Assembly (NCBI RefSeq): GCF_014269225.2
Contig: NZ_CP077097.1
Coordinates: 4,413,001 to 4,477,000, forward strand
Direction of reading: 5' to 3'
DNA length: 64,000 nt
DNA from: Pseudomonas anuradhapurensis
Lineage (GTDB): Bacteria > Pseudomonadota > Gammaproteobacteria > Pseudomonadales > Pseudomonadaceae
The translations under genes and the position numbers were made by a program. This document shows, in pieces, positions 30,704 through 39,576 of the stretch; within the stretch, counting starts at the first letter, position 1, and each line of letters begins with the position of its first letter. The notes beneath the pieces were generated by a model that saw only the letters and a list, made by a program, of their open reading frames with translations, was not told the origin of the DNA and did no database searches.

Positions 30704-32161
30704 ATGGTCTTCTCGTCCAACGTGTTCCTGTTCCTGTTCTTGCCGATCTTCCTCGGCTTGTACTACTTGAGCGGGCAACGTTATCGCAACCTGTTGCTGC
30801 TGGTCGCCAGCTACATCTTCTACGCCTGGTGGCGAGTGGACTTCCTGGCGTTGTTCGCCGGGGTCACCCTGTGGAACTACTGGATCGGCCTGAAAGTCGG
30901 CGCCGCCGGGGTCCGCACCAAGCCCGCCCAGCGCTGGCTGCTGCTCGGCGTGGGTGTCGACCTGGCGATCCTCGGCTACTTCAAGTACGCCAATTTCGGC
31001 GTCGACAGCCTGAACGCGATCATCACCTCGTTCGGCCTGGAGCCGTTCATCCTCACCCACGTGCTGCTGCCGATCGGTATCTCGTTCTACATCTTCGAGT
31101 CGATCAGCTACATCATCGACGTGTATCGCGGCGACACCCCGGCCACCCGCAACCTGATCGACTTTGCCGCGTTCGTGGCGATCTTCCCGCACCTGATCGC
31201 CGGCCCTGTGCTGCGCTTCAAGGACCTGGTCGACCAGTTCAACAACCGCACCCACACCCTGGACAAGTTCTCCGAAGGCTGCACCCGCTTCATGCAGGGC
31301 TTCATCAAGAAAGTGTTCATCGCCGACACCCTGGCAGTGGTGGCCGACCACTGCTTCGCCCTGCAACACCCGACCACCGGCGATGCCTGGCTCGGTGCCC
31401 TGGCCTATACCGCGCAGCTGTACTTCGACTTCAGCGGCTACAGCGACATGGCCATCGGCCTGGGCTTGATGATGGGCTTCCGCTTCATGGAGAACTTCAA
31501 GCAGCCGTACATCAGCCAGTCGATCACCGAGTTCTGGCGGCGCTGGCACATCAGCCTGTCGACCTGGCTGCGCGACTACCTGTACATCACCCTGGGCGGT
31601 AACCGCAAAGGCACCTTCAACACCTACCGCAACCTGTTCCTGACCATGCTGCTGGGCGGCCTGTGGCACGGCGCCAACTTCACCTACATCATCTGGGGCG
31701 CGTGGCATGGCATGTGGCTGGCCATCGAGCGCGCACTGGGCATCGACACCAACCCGCAGCGCTTCAACCCGGTGAAGTGGGCCTTCACCTTCCTGCTGGT
31801 GGTGGTCGGCTGGGTGATCTTCCGCGCCGAAAACCTGGAAGTGGCCGGCCGCATGTACGGCGCCATGTTCAGCTTCGGCGACTGGCAGCTGTCGGAACTC
31901 AACCGCGCCCAGCTCACCGGCCTGCAGGTCGCCACCCTGGTGGTTGCCTACATCACCCTGGCGTTCTTCGGCCTGCGTGACTTCTATCGCAATGCCAAGC
32001 CGACGCCCAAGGCCACCCCGGTGGCGGTCAACGCCGACGGTTCGATCGGCCTGGACTGGACCCGGGTGATGACCCGCGCCCTGGTGCTGCTGCTGTTCGT
32101 GGCCTCGATCCTCAAGCTTTCGGCGCAGAGCTACTCGCCGTTCCTCTACTTCCAGTTCTGA
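30704..32161 (+). CDS. algI: Alginate O-acetyltransferase membrane protein AlgI (MBOAT)
   Basis: 485 aa polytopic inner-membrane protein of the MBOAT family that moves acetyl groups across the membrane for alginate acetylation. It has many hydrophobic helices from residue 1, the MBOAT-typical segment SITEFWRRWHISLSTWLRDY, and the key histidine in GLWHGANFTYIIWG. AGGAG lies well placed before ATG 30704. It begins the acetylation block algI-algJ-algF. Confidence 0.97.
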   Translation: MVFSSNVFLFLFLPIFLGLYYLSGQRYRNLLLLVASYIFYAWWRVDFLALFAGVTLWNYWIGLKVGAAGVRTKPAQRWLLLGVGVDLAILGYFKYANFGVDSLNAIITSFGLEPFILTHVLLPIGISFYIFESISYIIDVYRGDTPATRNLIDFAAFVAIFPHLIAGPVLRFKDLVDQFNNRTHTLDKFSEGCTRFMQGFIKKVFIADTLAVVADHCFALQHPTTGDAWLGALAYTAQLYFDFSGYSDMAIGLGLMMGFRFMENFKQPYISQSITEFWRRWHISLSTWLRDYLYITLGGNRKGTFNTYRNLFLTMLLGGLWHGANFTYIIWGAWHGMWLAIERALGIDTNPQRFNPVKWAFTFLLVVVGWVIFRAENLEVAGRMYGAMFSFGDWQLSELNRAQLTGLQVATLVVAYITLAFFGLRDFYRNAKPTPKATPVAVNADGSIGLDWTRVMTRALVLLLFVASILKLSAQSYSPFLYFQF

Positions 32162-32171
32162 GGTGGATGAC

Positions 32172-33329
32172 ATGACCCGCACCTTACGCATCACCTATTC
32201 ACTGTCGTTCCTCGGCCTGCTGGTAGGCATGGGCGTGTGGTCGACCGGTGGCCTGCAAAGCTTCCAGCGCACCGAGCAGATGACCCTGCTCAACGGCAAG
32301 CTGGCCAAGGCCGCCGAGACCCACTACGACGAGCACTTCCCGATCAAGCGGTTGGGCACCAACCTGTGGGCGGCGATGGATTTCAAGCTGTTCAATGAAG
32401 GCCGCCCCGGCGTGGTACTGGGCCGCGACCAGTGGCTGTTCAGCGACGAAGAATTCAAGCCAACCGCCGGGGCTGAGCAACTGATGGCGGAGAACCTGGC
32501 GCTGATCCGTGGTGTACGCGACACCCTGCAGCAGCACGGCAGCCAGCTGGTGCTGGCGATCGTGCCGGCCAAGGCGCGGGTGTACGCCGAATACCTGGGC
32601 AAGGAACTGCCGACCAGCCTGCATGACGACCTGTACAACCAGTTCCATGCCCAGGCACGCCAGGCCAACGTGTTCGCCCCGGACCTGATGGCACCGCTGG
32701 AGCAGGCCAAGGCCCGCGGCCAGGTGTTCCTGCGCACCGATACCCACTGGACACCGATGGGCGCCGAGGTGGCGGCCCAGGCACTGGCCGAAGCCGTCGG
32801 CCGGCAAAGCCTGCTCAACGGTGAGCCACAAGCGTTCATCACCGAAGCCGGCAGCACCGCACCGTACAAGGGCGACCTGACCAATTTCCTGCCACTGGAC
32901 CCGCTGTTCAGCAACCTGCTGCCAGCCCCGGACAACCTGCAGAAACGCACCACCCGCCCGGTCGAGGCCGAGGGTGAAGGCGGTGATGCACTGTTCGCCG
33001 ACAAGCAGATCCCGGTAGCCCTGGTAGGCACCAGCTACAGCGCCAACCCGCACTGGAACTTCCTCGGTGCGCTGCAGCAGGCGCTGCGCAGCGACGTGGC
33101 CAACTACGCCGAAGACGGCCACGGCCCGCTGCTGCCAATGCTCAAGTACCTGCAAAGCGATGCCTTCAAGAACGCCGCACCGCAAGTGGTGGTGTGGGAA
33201 TTCCCCGAACGTTATCTGCCAATGAAGAACGACCTCAGCAGCTTCGACCCACAGTGGATCGCGCAGCTGAAGAACTCCCGTAAATCCGAAGAAAACCTGG
33301 CCTTGTCGTCCACCCGGACGAACCACTGA
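32172..33329 (+). CDS. algJ: Alginate O-acetyltransferase AlgJ
   Basis: 385 aa SGNH/AlgX-like protein attached to the membrane by an N-terminal segment (YSLSFLGLLVGMGVWSTGG). The catalytic motif DTHWTPMGAE (Asp, His) and serine motif GTSYSANPHW are seen. It passes acetyl groups from AlgI to AlgF/AlgX. ATG 32172 is preferred over GTG 32163, because AGGTGG just upstream is correctly placed for the ATG. Ten bases follow algI. Confidence 0.95.
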   Translation: MTRTLRITYSLSFLGLLVGMGVWSTGGLQSFQRTEQMTLLNGKLAKAAETHYDEHFPIKRLGTNLWAAMDFKLFNEGRPGVVLGRDQWLFSDEEFKPTAGAEQLMAENLALIRGVRDTLQQHGSQLVLAIVPAKARVYAEYLGKELPTSLHDDLYNQFHAQARQANVFAPDLMAPLEQAKARGQVFLRTDTHWTPMGAEVAAQALAEAVGRQSLLNGEPQAFITEAGSTAPYKGDLTNFLPLDPLFSNLLPAPDNLQKRTTRPVEAEGEGGDALFADKQIPVALVGTSYSANPHWNFLGALQQALRSDVANYAEDGHGPLLPMLKYLQSDAFKNAAPQVVVWEFPERYLPMKNDLSSFDPQWIAQLKNSRKSEENLALSSTRTNH

Positions 33330-33346
33330 TAGAGAGGAACACGCCA

Positions 33347-33994
33347 ATGACTACCAAGACTTCCATTGCCAAAGCCCTCACCCTCGCGGCCGGCCTGTCC
33401 CTGGCCTCGATGCAGGCATTCGCCGGTGCCGACGCCGCGCTGTACGGCCCGACTGCACCAAAAGGTTCGACCTTCGTGCGCCTGTACAACGCTTCCAGCA
33501 CCCCGACCGCTGCCTCGGTCGGCAATACCCAGATCAAGCAGGTTGGCGCCCAGGCCAGCAGCGACTTCAGCTTCCTGCCAGGCGGTGACTACACCGCCCA
33601 GGTCGGCGGCAAGAGCGTGCCGGTCAAGCTGGCCTCGGACAAGTACTACACCCTGGTCAACAGCGCCAACGGCAGCCCGAAGCTGATCGAAGAGCCGCCG
33701 TTCAAGAACAAGCAGAAAGCCCTGGTTCGCGTGCAGAACCTGAGCGACCAGCAACTGACCCTGAAGACTGCCGACGGCAAGACCGAAGTGGTCAAGCCAG
33801 TGGCCGCCAACGGCCGCGGCGAGCGTGAGATCAACCCGGTCAAGGTCAACCTGGCGCTGTACCAAGGAGACAAGAAAGTGGGTGACGTCAAACCCGTCGC
33901 CCTGGAGCGCGGCGAAGCCGCAGTGCTGTATGTAACGGGTTCCGGCAACGCCTTGTCGCCGGTGTGGGTAACTCGCCCCGTGGCTAACAACTGA
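33347..33994 (+). CDS. algF: Alginate O-acetylation protein AlgF
   Basis: 215 aa periplasmic protein with a signal peptide (LTLAAGLSLASMQAFAG) and two beta-rich domains (DAALYGPTAPKGSTFVRLYN...; QKALVRVQNLSDQQLTLKTADG...). AlgF is needed for alginate acetylation and is thought to relay acetyl groups or bridge AlgJ and AlgX. GAGAGGAA lies upstream. It ends 32 bases before algA. Confidence 0.96.
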   Translation: MTTKTSIAKALTLAAGLSLASMQAFAGADAALYGPTAPKGSTFVRLYNASSTPTAASVGNTQIKQVGAQASSDFSFLPGGDYTAQVGGKSVPVKLASDKYYTLVNSANGSPKLIEEPPFKNKQKALVRVQNLSDQQLTLKTADGKTEVVKPVAANGRGEREINPVKVNLALYQGDKKVGDVKPVALERGEAAVLYVTGSGNALSPVWVTRPVANN

Positions 33995-34026
33995 TTTCCC
34001 TGCCTCTAAACGACTATTGGAGAAAC

Positions 34027-35484
34027 ATGATGATCCCGGTAATTCTTTCTGGTGGTAGCGGTTCCCGTCTGTGGCCTCTGTCGCGCAAGCAGTTCCCCAA
34101 GCAGTTCCTGGCCCTGACCGGTGAGCACACCCTGTTCCAGCAAACCCTGGAACGCCTGGTGTTCGAAGGCATGGATACCCCGATCGTGGTCTGCAACAAG
34201 GACCACAAGTTCATCGTCCAGGAGCAACTGGCCGCGTTGAAGCTGGAGACCCAAGGCATCCTGATGGAGCCGTTCGGCCGCAACACTGCCCCGGCGGTGG
34301 CCATGGCGGCGATGAAACTGGTCAACGAAGGCCGCGATGAGCTGATGCTGGTGCTGCCCGCCGACCATGTGATCGATGACCAGAAGGCCCTGCAACGTGC
34401 CCTGGCCCTGGCCACCGTGGCCGCCGAGCGTGGCGAGATGGTGCTGTTCGGCGTACCGGCGACCAAGCCGGAAACCGGCTATGGCTACATCCGCTCCAGC
34501 CAGGATGCCCTGCTGCCCGAAGGCGTGGCCCGCGTTGCCCAGTTCGTCGAGAAGCCCGACGAGAAACGCGCTGCCGAATTCGTCCAGGCCGGTGGCTACT
34601 TCTGGAACAGCGGCATGTTCCTGTTCCGTGCCAGCCGCTTCCTCGAAGAGCTGAAGAAGCACGACGGCGACATCTACGACACCTGCGTGCTGGCCCTGGA
34701 ACGCAGCCGTGAAGACGGCGATGTGCTGACCATCGACGAAGCCACCTTCGCCTGCTGCCCGGACAACTCCATCGACTACGCGGTGATGGAAAAGACCCAG
34801 CGCGCCTGCGTGGTGCCGATGTCGGCCGGCTGGAGCGACGTGGGCTGCTGGTCGTCGCTGTGGGAAGTACACGAGAAGGACGACAACGGCAACGTCACCA
34901 AGGGCGACGTGGTGGTACAGGACAGCCACAACTGCATGATCCACGGCAACGGCAAGCTGGTATCGGTGATCGGCCTGGAAAACATCGTGGTGGTAGAGAC
35001 CAAGGACGCCATGATGATTGCCCACAAGGACAAGGTCCAGGGCGTCAAGCAGATGGTCAAGACCCTCGACGAGCAGGGCCGCAGCGAAACCCAGAACCAC
35101 CTGGAAGTGTACCGCCCGTGGGGCTCGTACGACTCGGTGGACATGGGCGGCCGCTTCCAGGTCAAGCACATTACCGTCAAGCCGGGCGCCAGCCTGTCGC
35201 TGCAGATGCACCACCACCGCGCCGAGCACTGGATCGTGGTGTCCGGCACTGCCGAGGTAACCTGTGACGAGAACGTGTTCCTGCTGACCGAGAACCAGTC
35301 GACCTACATCCCGATCGCCTCGGTGCACCGCCTGCGCAACCCGGGCAAGATCCCGCTGGAGATCATCGAGGTACAATCCGGCAGCTACCTGGGCGAGGAC
35401 GACATCGAGCGCTTCGAAGACGTGTATGGGCGCACTTCCACGCCGATCGAGCGTGGCGTTTCGGTGAAGACCATCGCGCAGTAA
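34027..35484 (+). CDS. algA: Mannose-6-phosphate isomerase / mannose-1-phosphate guanylyltransferase AlgA
   Basis: 485 aa bifunctional enzyme supplying GDP-mannose: type II phosphomannose isomerase plus GMP. The N-terminal nucleotidyltransferase signature is GGSGSRLWPLSRKQFPKQF. The C-terminal cupin isomerase domain has the metal-binding QMHHHRAEHWIVVSGTAEVT. Two adjacent ATG codons exist (34027 and 34030); the second gives the usual MIPVILSG start, and both are near GGAG. Last gene of the operon, followed by a strong terminator. Confidence 0.97.
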   Translation: MMIPVILSGGSGSRLWPLSRKQFPKQFLALTGEHTLFQQTLERLVFEGMDTPIVVCNKDHKFIVQEQLAALKLETQGILMEPFGRNTAPAVAMAAMKLVNEGRDELMLVLPADHVIDDQKALQRALALATVAAERGEMVLFGVPATKPETGYGYIRSSQDALLPEGVARVAQFVEKPDEKRAAEFVQAGGYFWNSGMFLFRASRFLEELKKHDGDIYDTCVLALERSREDGDVLTIDEATFACCPDNSIDYAVMEKTQRACVVPMSAGWSDVGCWSSLWEVHEKDDNGNVTKGDVVVQDSHNCMIHGNGKLVSVIGLENIVVVETKDAMMIAHKDKVQGVKQMVKTLDEQGRSETQNHLEVYRPWGSYDSVDMGGRFQVKHITVKPGASLSLQMHHHRAEHWIVVSGTAEVTCDENVFLLTENQSTYIPIASVHRLRNPGKIPLEIIEVQSGSYLGEDDIERFEDVYGRTSTPIERGVSVKTIAQ

Positions 35485-35488
35485 AACT

Positions 35489-35577
35489 GCAAGCTGCAAG
35501 AAAAAAGCGGGACGGAGGTGAATCTGCGAGCGCGGGTTCACCACCGCCCCGCTTTTTTCTTGTGGCTTGCAGCTTGC
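35489..35577. terminator. Strong two-way terminator after algA
   Basis: Large stem-loop: arms GCAAGCTGCAAGAAAAAAGCGGG and CCCGCTTTTTTCTTG...CTTGCAGCTTGC, with A-run and T-run on opposite sides, so it can stop transcription from both directions. It directly follows the last alginate gene. Confidence 0.9.
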
Positions 35578-35632
35578 CGCTTGGCGCTTGGCGCTCCAAG
35601 ATGTCTGAGTCCCCGGTCGGAATCAGCCCATC

Positions 35633-36097
35633 ATGATCATCGGTGCCTTCCTCATTCTTACCTGGCTGGTGCTGCTGTTGCGCTATCCGGCCAAGGCCCT
35701 GCCGATCTCGCTGGCGGCCGTGTGCGGCCTGGGCCTGGTTGCCCTGTTCGTCGTCTGGCAGGATGCCCGCGAAACCTCGCGGTTGGCCCGCCTGGACCTG
35801 CGCCTGACCTACGCCCCCGAACACTGCCCCGCCGACCGTGCCCTGCAGGTACACATGAAGAATGGCAACGACGTCCCGTTGACCGAACTGCGCTGGCGGG
35901 TGGCGGCCTATGCGCCGGGCGATACCGTGAACCTGGCCGAGAACACCTACAACGCCCCGCGCTACCGTGGGCCGGGCGAGCTGCAACCGGGGGCAGAATG
36001 GAAAGACTGCCTGCCGCTGCCACCCCTGCGTTCCGGGTACCGGCCGCAGACTCTGGAGTTCCGGGCAGAGCACCTGCAAGGTACGTTTGCCAACTAA
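35633..36097 (+). CDS. Small membrane protein of unknown function
   Basis: 154 aa. Two N-terminal membrane segments (about residues 3-19 and 25-43) are followed by a soluble, probably periplasmic, domain with two cysteines (APEHCPADRAL and WKDCLPLP) that resembles a beta-sandwich. No enzyme motif is visible. It has its own space between the alginate terminator and a REP pair. Similar proteins occur at this place in P. putida, but I know of no function. Confidence 0.8.
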   Translation: MIIGAFLILTWLVLLLRYPAKALPISLAAVCGLGLVALFVVWQDARETSRLARLDLRLTYAPEHCPADRALQVHMKNGNDVPLTELRWRVAAYAPGDTVNLAENTYNAPRYRGPGELQPGAEWKDCLPLPPLRSGYRPQTLEFRAEHLQGTFAN

Positions 36098-36104
36098 TGT
36101 ATCG

Positions 36105-36214
36105 CCTGTGCGGGCCTCTTCGCGGGTAAACCCGCTCCCACAGGGACTACACAGGTCTCAAATTCTGTGGTGTACCTGTGGGAGCGGGTTTACCCGCGAA
36201 GAGGCCCGCACAGG
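36105..36214. repeat. Inverted REP pair (CTGTGGGAGCGGGTTTACCC type)
   Basis: Arms CCTGTGCGGGCCTCTTCGCG..GGTAAACCCGCTCCCACAGG and the inverse, ending at 36214. It lies between two genes on the plus strand. Confidence 0.88.
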
Positions 36215-36248
36215 AAAAACCAATCCTCCCTGACAACAGGCCCCAACC

Positions 36249-37061
36249 ATGCCCACCGTCCTGATCACCGGTTGTTCCAGCGGCATCGGCCGCGCCCTGG
36301 CCGACGCCTTCCGCGACGCCGGCCACCAAGTCTGGGCCACCGCCCGCAAACCAGAGGATGTCGCACAGCTGAGTGCCGCTGGTTACACCGCCCGGCAACT
36401 TGATGTAAACGACAGCGAGGCGCTGGCCCGCCTGGCCGAGGAACTGGAAAACCTCGATATCCTGATCAACAACGCCGGCTACGGCGCCATGGGCCCGCTG
36501 CTCGATGGCGGTGTGGATGCCCTGCGCCAGCAGTTCGAAACAAACGTCTTCGCCGTGGTTGGCGTTACCCGCGCATTGTTCCCACAGCTACGCCGCTCAC
36601 GGGGCCTGGTGGTGAACATCGGCAGCGTATCAGGCGTGCTGGTCACCCCGTTCGCCGGCGCCTACTGCGCCTCGAAAGCAGCCGTGCACGCCCTGAGCGA
36701 TGCCTTGCGCCTGGAACTGGCGCCGTTTGGTGTGCAGGTCATGGAAGTGCAGCCAGGAGCGATTGCCTCGCAGTTCGCCAGCAATGCCCAGCGCCAGGCC
36801 GAACAGGTGCTGGCGGCGGATTCGGCGTGGTGGCCGTTGCGCGAGCAGGTGCAGGCTCGGGCGGGGGCTTCGCAGGACAAACCTACTTCAGCGGCGGTGT
36901 TTGCCCAGGGCGTGCTGGCGGCGGTCGGGAAGTCGCCGGTGCCGGCGCTGGTGCGGTTGGGCAATGGCAGCACAGCGTTGCCACTGATGGCCCGGCTGCT
37001 GCCGCGGCGGTTGCTGGATTGGGCGCTGCGCAAGCGCTTTGGCTTACTGCGCCCGCTCTGA
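36249..37061 (+). CDS. Short-chain dehydrogenase/reductase
   Basis: 270 aa classical SDR oxidoreductase. The coenzyme motif is TGCSSGIG, NNAGYG follows, and the catalytic Ser in NIGSVSG and Tyr-x3-Lys in YCASK are intact. The substrate cannot be told. The C-terminus is basic with a leucine-rich end. It stands alone, flanked by REP pairs on both sides. Confidence 0.9.
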   Translation: MPTVLITGCSSGIGRALADAFRDAGHQVWATARKPEDVAQLSAAGYTARQLDVNDSEALARLAEELENLDILINNAGYGAMGPLLDGGVDALRQQFETNVFAVVGVTRALFPQLRRSRGLVVNIGSVSGVLVTPFAGAYCASKAAVHALSDALRLELAPFGVQVMEVQPGAIASQFASNAQRQAEQVLAADSAWWPLREQVQARAGASQDKPTSAAVFAQGVLAAVGKSPVPALVRLGNGSTALPLMARLLPRRLLDWALRKRFGLLRPL

Positions 37062-37072
37062 TTGATGGGTTG

Positions 37073-37181
37073 CCTGTGCTGGCCTCTTCGCCGGTAAACC
37101 CACTCCCACAGGTACAGTGCAATCTTCGGAATCACACTCTCCCTGTGGGAGCGGGTTTACCCGCGAAGAGGCCGGTACAGG
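37073..37181. repeat. Inverted REP pair (CTGTGGGAGCGGGTTTACCC type)
   Basis: Two inverted copies, the left one slightly diverged (GCCGGTAAACCCACTCCCAC), between the convergent SDR genes. Confidence 0.85.
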
Positions 37182-37190
37182 CAAAACAGA

Positions 37191-37985
37191 TCAGGCAATG
37201 GAACGCAGCACCCCGCCATCCACCCGCAAGGCAGCCCCGTTAGTAGCACTGGCCTGCATCGATGCCAGGTACACCACCATGTTCGCCACCTCCTCCACCG
37301 TCGCCAGCCGCTTGATCAGCGAGGTCGGTCGGTGTTCGGCGAGGAAGTTCGCCTCCAGCGTTTCAGTCGACACCCCTTGCTCCGCGGCCAGCTTGGCGAA
37401 GAAGTCCCCCACTCCCTCCGAACGCGTGGGCCCTGGCAACACCGAATTCACCGTCACGCCAGTCCCGGCCAGGGTCTCGGCCAACCCACGCGACACCGCC
37501 AGCAACGCGGTCTTGGTCATACCGTAGTGGATCATCTCGGTCGGGATCTGCAGTGCCGATTCACTGGACAGGAAGATCACCCGCCCCCACTTGCGCTCCG
37601 CCATGCCCTGGGCGTAATGGCGCGACAGGCGCACGGCGCTGAGCACGTTGACGTCGAAGAAGCGCTGCCAGTCGGCATCGTCAATCTCGAAGAACGGCTT
37701 GGGCTCGAAGATGCCGAGATTGTTGACCAGGATATCGGTGTGCGGCACCTGGTCGAACAATGTCTGCGCACCGGCCTGGGTGCCGAGGTCGGCGGCGATG
37801 CCGATGATGCGGGCTTGTGGCAGGCGCTCGCGCACGCCTCTCAGGGCTTCGTCGACCCGGGCCTGGGTGCGACCGTTGAGGACCACTTCGGCGCCCGCCT
37901 CGGCCAGGCCGATGGCGATGGCCAGGCCAATGCCGGCGGTGGAGCCGCTGACGATGGCGCGCTTGCCGTTCAGGGTAATGTGCAT
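37191..37985 (-). CDS. Short-chain dehydrogenase/reductase
   Basis: 264 aa SDR. The coenzyme motif is SGSTAGIG, NNLGIF replaces the usual NNAG, the catalytic Ser lies in FLSSESA, and the Tyr-x3-Lys is YGMTK. ATG 37985 (MHITLNGKRAIV) is preceded by GAGG; a 17-codon extension into the repeat is rejected. The C-terminal TNGAALRVDGG is usual for 3-oxoacyl-ACP-reductase-like SDRs. Substrate unknown; not closely related to the convergent neighbour. Confidence 0.9.
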   Translation of the reverse strand: MHITLNGKRAIVSGSTAGIGLAIAIGLAEAGAEVVLNGRTQARVDEALRGVRERLPQARIIGIAADLGTQAGAQTLFDQVPHTDILVNNLGIFEPKPFFEIDDADWQRFFDVNVLSAVRLSRHYAQGMAERKWGRVIFLSSESALQIPTEMIHYGMTKTALLAVSRGLAETLAGTGVTVNSVLPGPTRSEGVGDFFAKLAAEQGVSTETLEANFLAEHRPTSLIKRLATVEEVANMVVYLASMQASATNGAALRVDGGVLRSIA

Positions 37986-38013
37986 TTGTGCCTCCTCGGT
38001 AATCAGGACAATT

Positions 38014-38119
38014 GCCGGGGCTGCCTTGCAGCCCATCGCGACGCAAGGCAGCTCCTACAGGGATTCGTGTCCGCCGGTAGGAGCTGCCTTGCGTCGCGAT
38101 GGGCCGCCAAGCGGCCCCC
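38014..38119. repeat. Inverted REP pair (GTAGGAGCTGCC type)
   Basis: Arms GCCGGGGCTGCCTTGCAGCC..GCGACGCAAGGCAGCTCCTA and inverse, a variant of the TGTAGGAGCGGCC repeat with AGCTGCC. It lies just past the OprM-like stop codon. Confidence 0.85.
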
Positions 38120-38124
38120 GAAAC

Positions 38125-39576
38125 TCACACCTTGTTGGCCAGCGGCTGATCGAATGCCTGCCAGCCTCCACCCAAAGCCTTGTACAGCCCCACCAGCGCC
38201 TGTGACACCGCCGCCGAGCTGTCGATCCACTGCTCCTCACTGGCCAGCAATGCGCCCTGCACCGTCAGCACATTGAGAAAGTCCACCGCCCCTTCCACAT
38301 ACTGGCGCTGGGCAGTTTCCAGGGCGATGCGGTTCTGCCGCACCGCCTCTGCCAGGTGGTCACGGCGCAACTGGCTGGCGTTGTACAGGCGTAGCACATC
38401 GTCGATTTCATGCCAGGCGCCGAGCACCACCTTGCGATAGTTCAGCGCCGCTTCCTGCTGCTGTGCCTCGCGCAGTTCCAAGGTGCCCTTGAGCCGGCCA
38501 CCCTCGAAGATCGGCAACGACAGTTGAGGGCCGAAGGCGAAGCGTCGTGAGTCCCAGCCACCCAGATCGGACAGCTGCATGGCCTGCAAACCGACGCTGC
38601 CCGACAGCCGGATACTCGGGTAGAAATCGGCCTTGGCCACGCCAATGCTGGCAGTCGCAGCATGCAGGCGAGCCTCGGCCTGGCGAATGTCCGGACGGCG
38701 CTCGGCCAGTTCGGACGGCAGGCCGATGGCAAAGTTCTGCTGCGGCATAGGCAGTTCGCCGCCCTTGAGCAGTTCAGCCTGCAAGCTGCGCGGCGGTTCG
38801 GCGGCGAGCAGGCTGAGGGCGTTGACCAGGTCGTCGCGGCGGGCCTCGAGGCTTGGCAGGCGCGATTCGATCGAAGCCACCTGGGCACTGGCCTGGGCCA
38901 CGTCAAGCCGGGTGGCGACGCCTTCGGCCTGGCGGGCCTCGGAGAGCTTCAGGCTGTGCCGGGCGACCTTGAGGTTGTCCTGGGTGACATCGATGGTGTG
39001 CTGCACGGCGCGCAGCTGGATGTAGTTGCCGGCGGTTTCCGCAAGCAGTGCCAGGAGCACGCCGCGACGGTCGTTTTCGGCCACTTCGACAGTAGCATCG
39101 GCTGCTTCGACCTGGCGCCGCACGCGGCCCCACAGGTCCAGCTCCCAGCCGGCCAGCAGGTCGCCCTGCCAGAGGTTGAAGGCTGCCTTGCCCGCCTTGC
39201 CGGACGGGTCGCTCAGGCCATCGGCACTGTTGCGCGCGCGGCTATAGCCGGCGTTCACCTCCACCGACGGTACCTCATCGGCAGCGACACTGCTGCGCAG
39301 GGTCCGGCTTTGCAGCAGCCGGGCGCTGGCCATCTGCAGGTCCAGGTTGCGCTCGGCAACGCGCTGGATCAAGGCACTCAGGCGGGAGTCATGAAAGCTC
39401 TCCCACCAGCGCAGTTCCAGCGGTTCGGCCTGCGCCTGGCTGGCCGCCGCCTCGCCTTGCAGCGGCGCCCACTGTTGCGGTGCCTGGCTGTCGGGGCGCT
39501 GGAAATCCGGGCCCAAGGTGCAGCCGGCCAGCCACACGGCCAGCAGCAACGGGCTCAAGCGTAATGCCGGTTTCAT
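38125..39576 (-). CDS. Outer-membrane efflux lipoprotein (NodT/OprM family)
   Basis: 483 aa TolC-like outer-membrane channel. The signal peptide ends in the lipobox LAGC (about residue 19), and the mature start LGPDFQRPDSQAPQQW is typical of the NodT family. Two repeats of long alpha-helical coiled regions follow. It overlaps the HlyD-type gene by four bases and so forms a tripartite exporter with it and the MFS pump. Confidence 0.93.
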   Translation of the reverse strand: MKPALRLSPLLLAVWLAGCTLGPDFQRPDSQAPQQWAPLQGEAAASQAQAEPLELRWWESFHDSRLSALIQRVAERNLDLQMASARLLQSRTLRSSVAADEVPSVEVNAGYSRARNSADGLSDPSGKAGKAAFNLWQGDLLAGWELDLWGRVRRQVEAADATVEVAENDRRGVLLALLAETAGNYIQLRAVQHTIDVTQDNLKVARHSLKLSEARQAEGVATRLDVAQASAQVASIESRLPSLEARRDDLVNALSLLAAEPPRSLQAELLKGGELPMPQQNFAIGLPSELAERRPDIRQAEARLHAATASIGVAKADFYPSIRLSGSVGLQAMQLSDLGGWDSRRFAFGPQLSLPIFEGGRLKGTLELREAQQQEAALNYRKVVLGAWHEIDDVLRLYNASQLRRDHLAEAVRQNRIALETAQRQYVEGAVDFLNVLTVQGALLASEEQWIDSSAAVSQALVGLYKALGGGWQAFDQPLANKV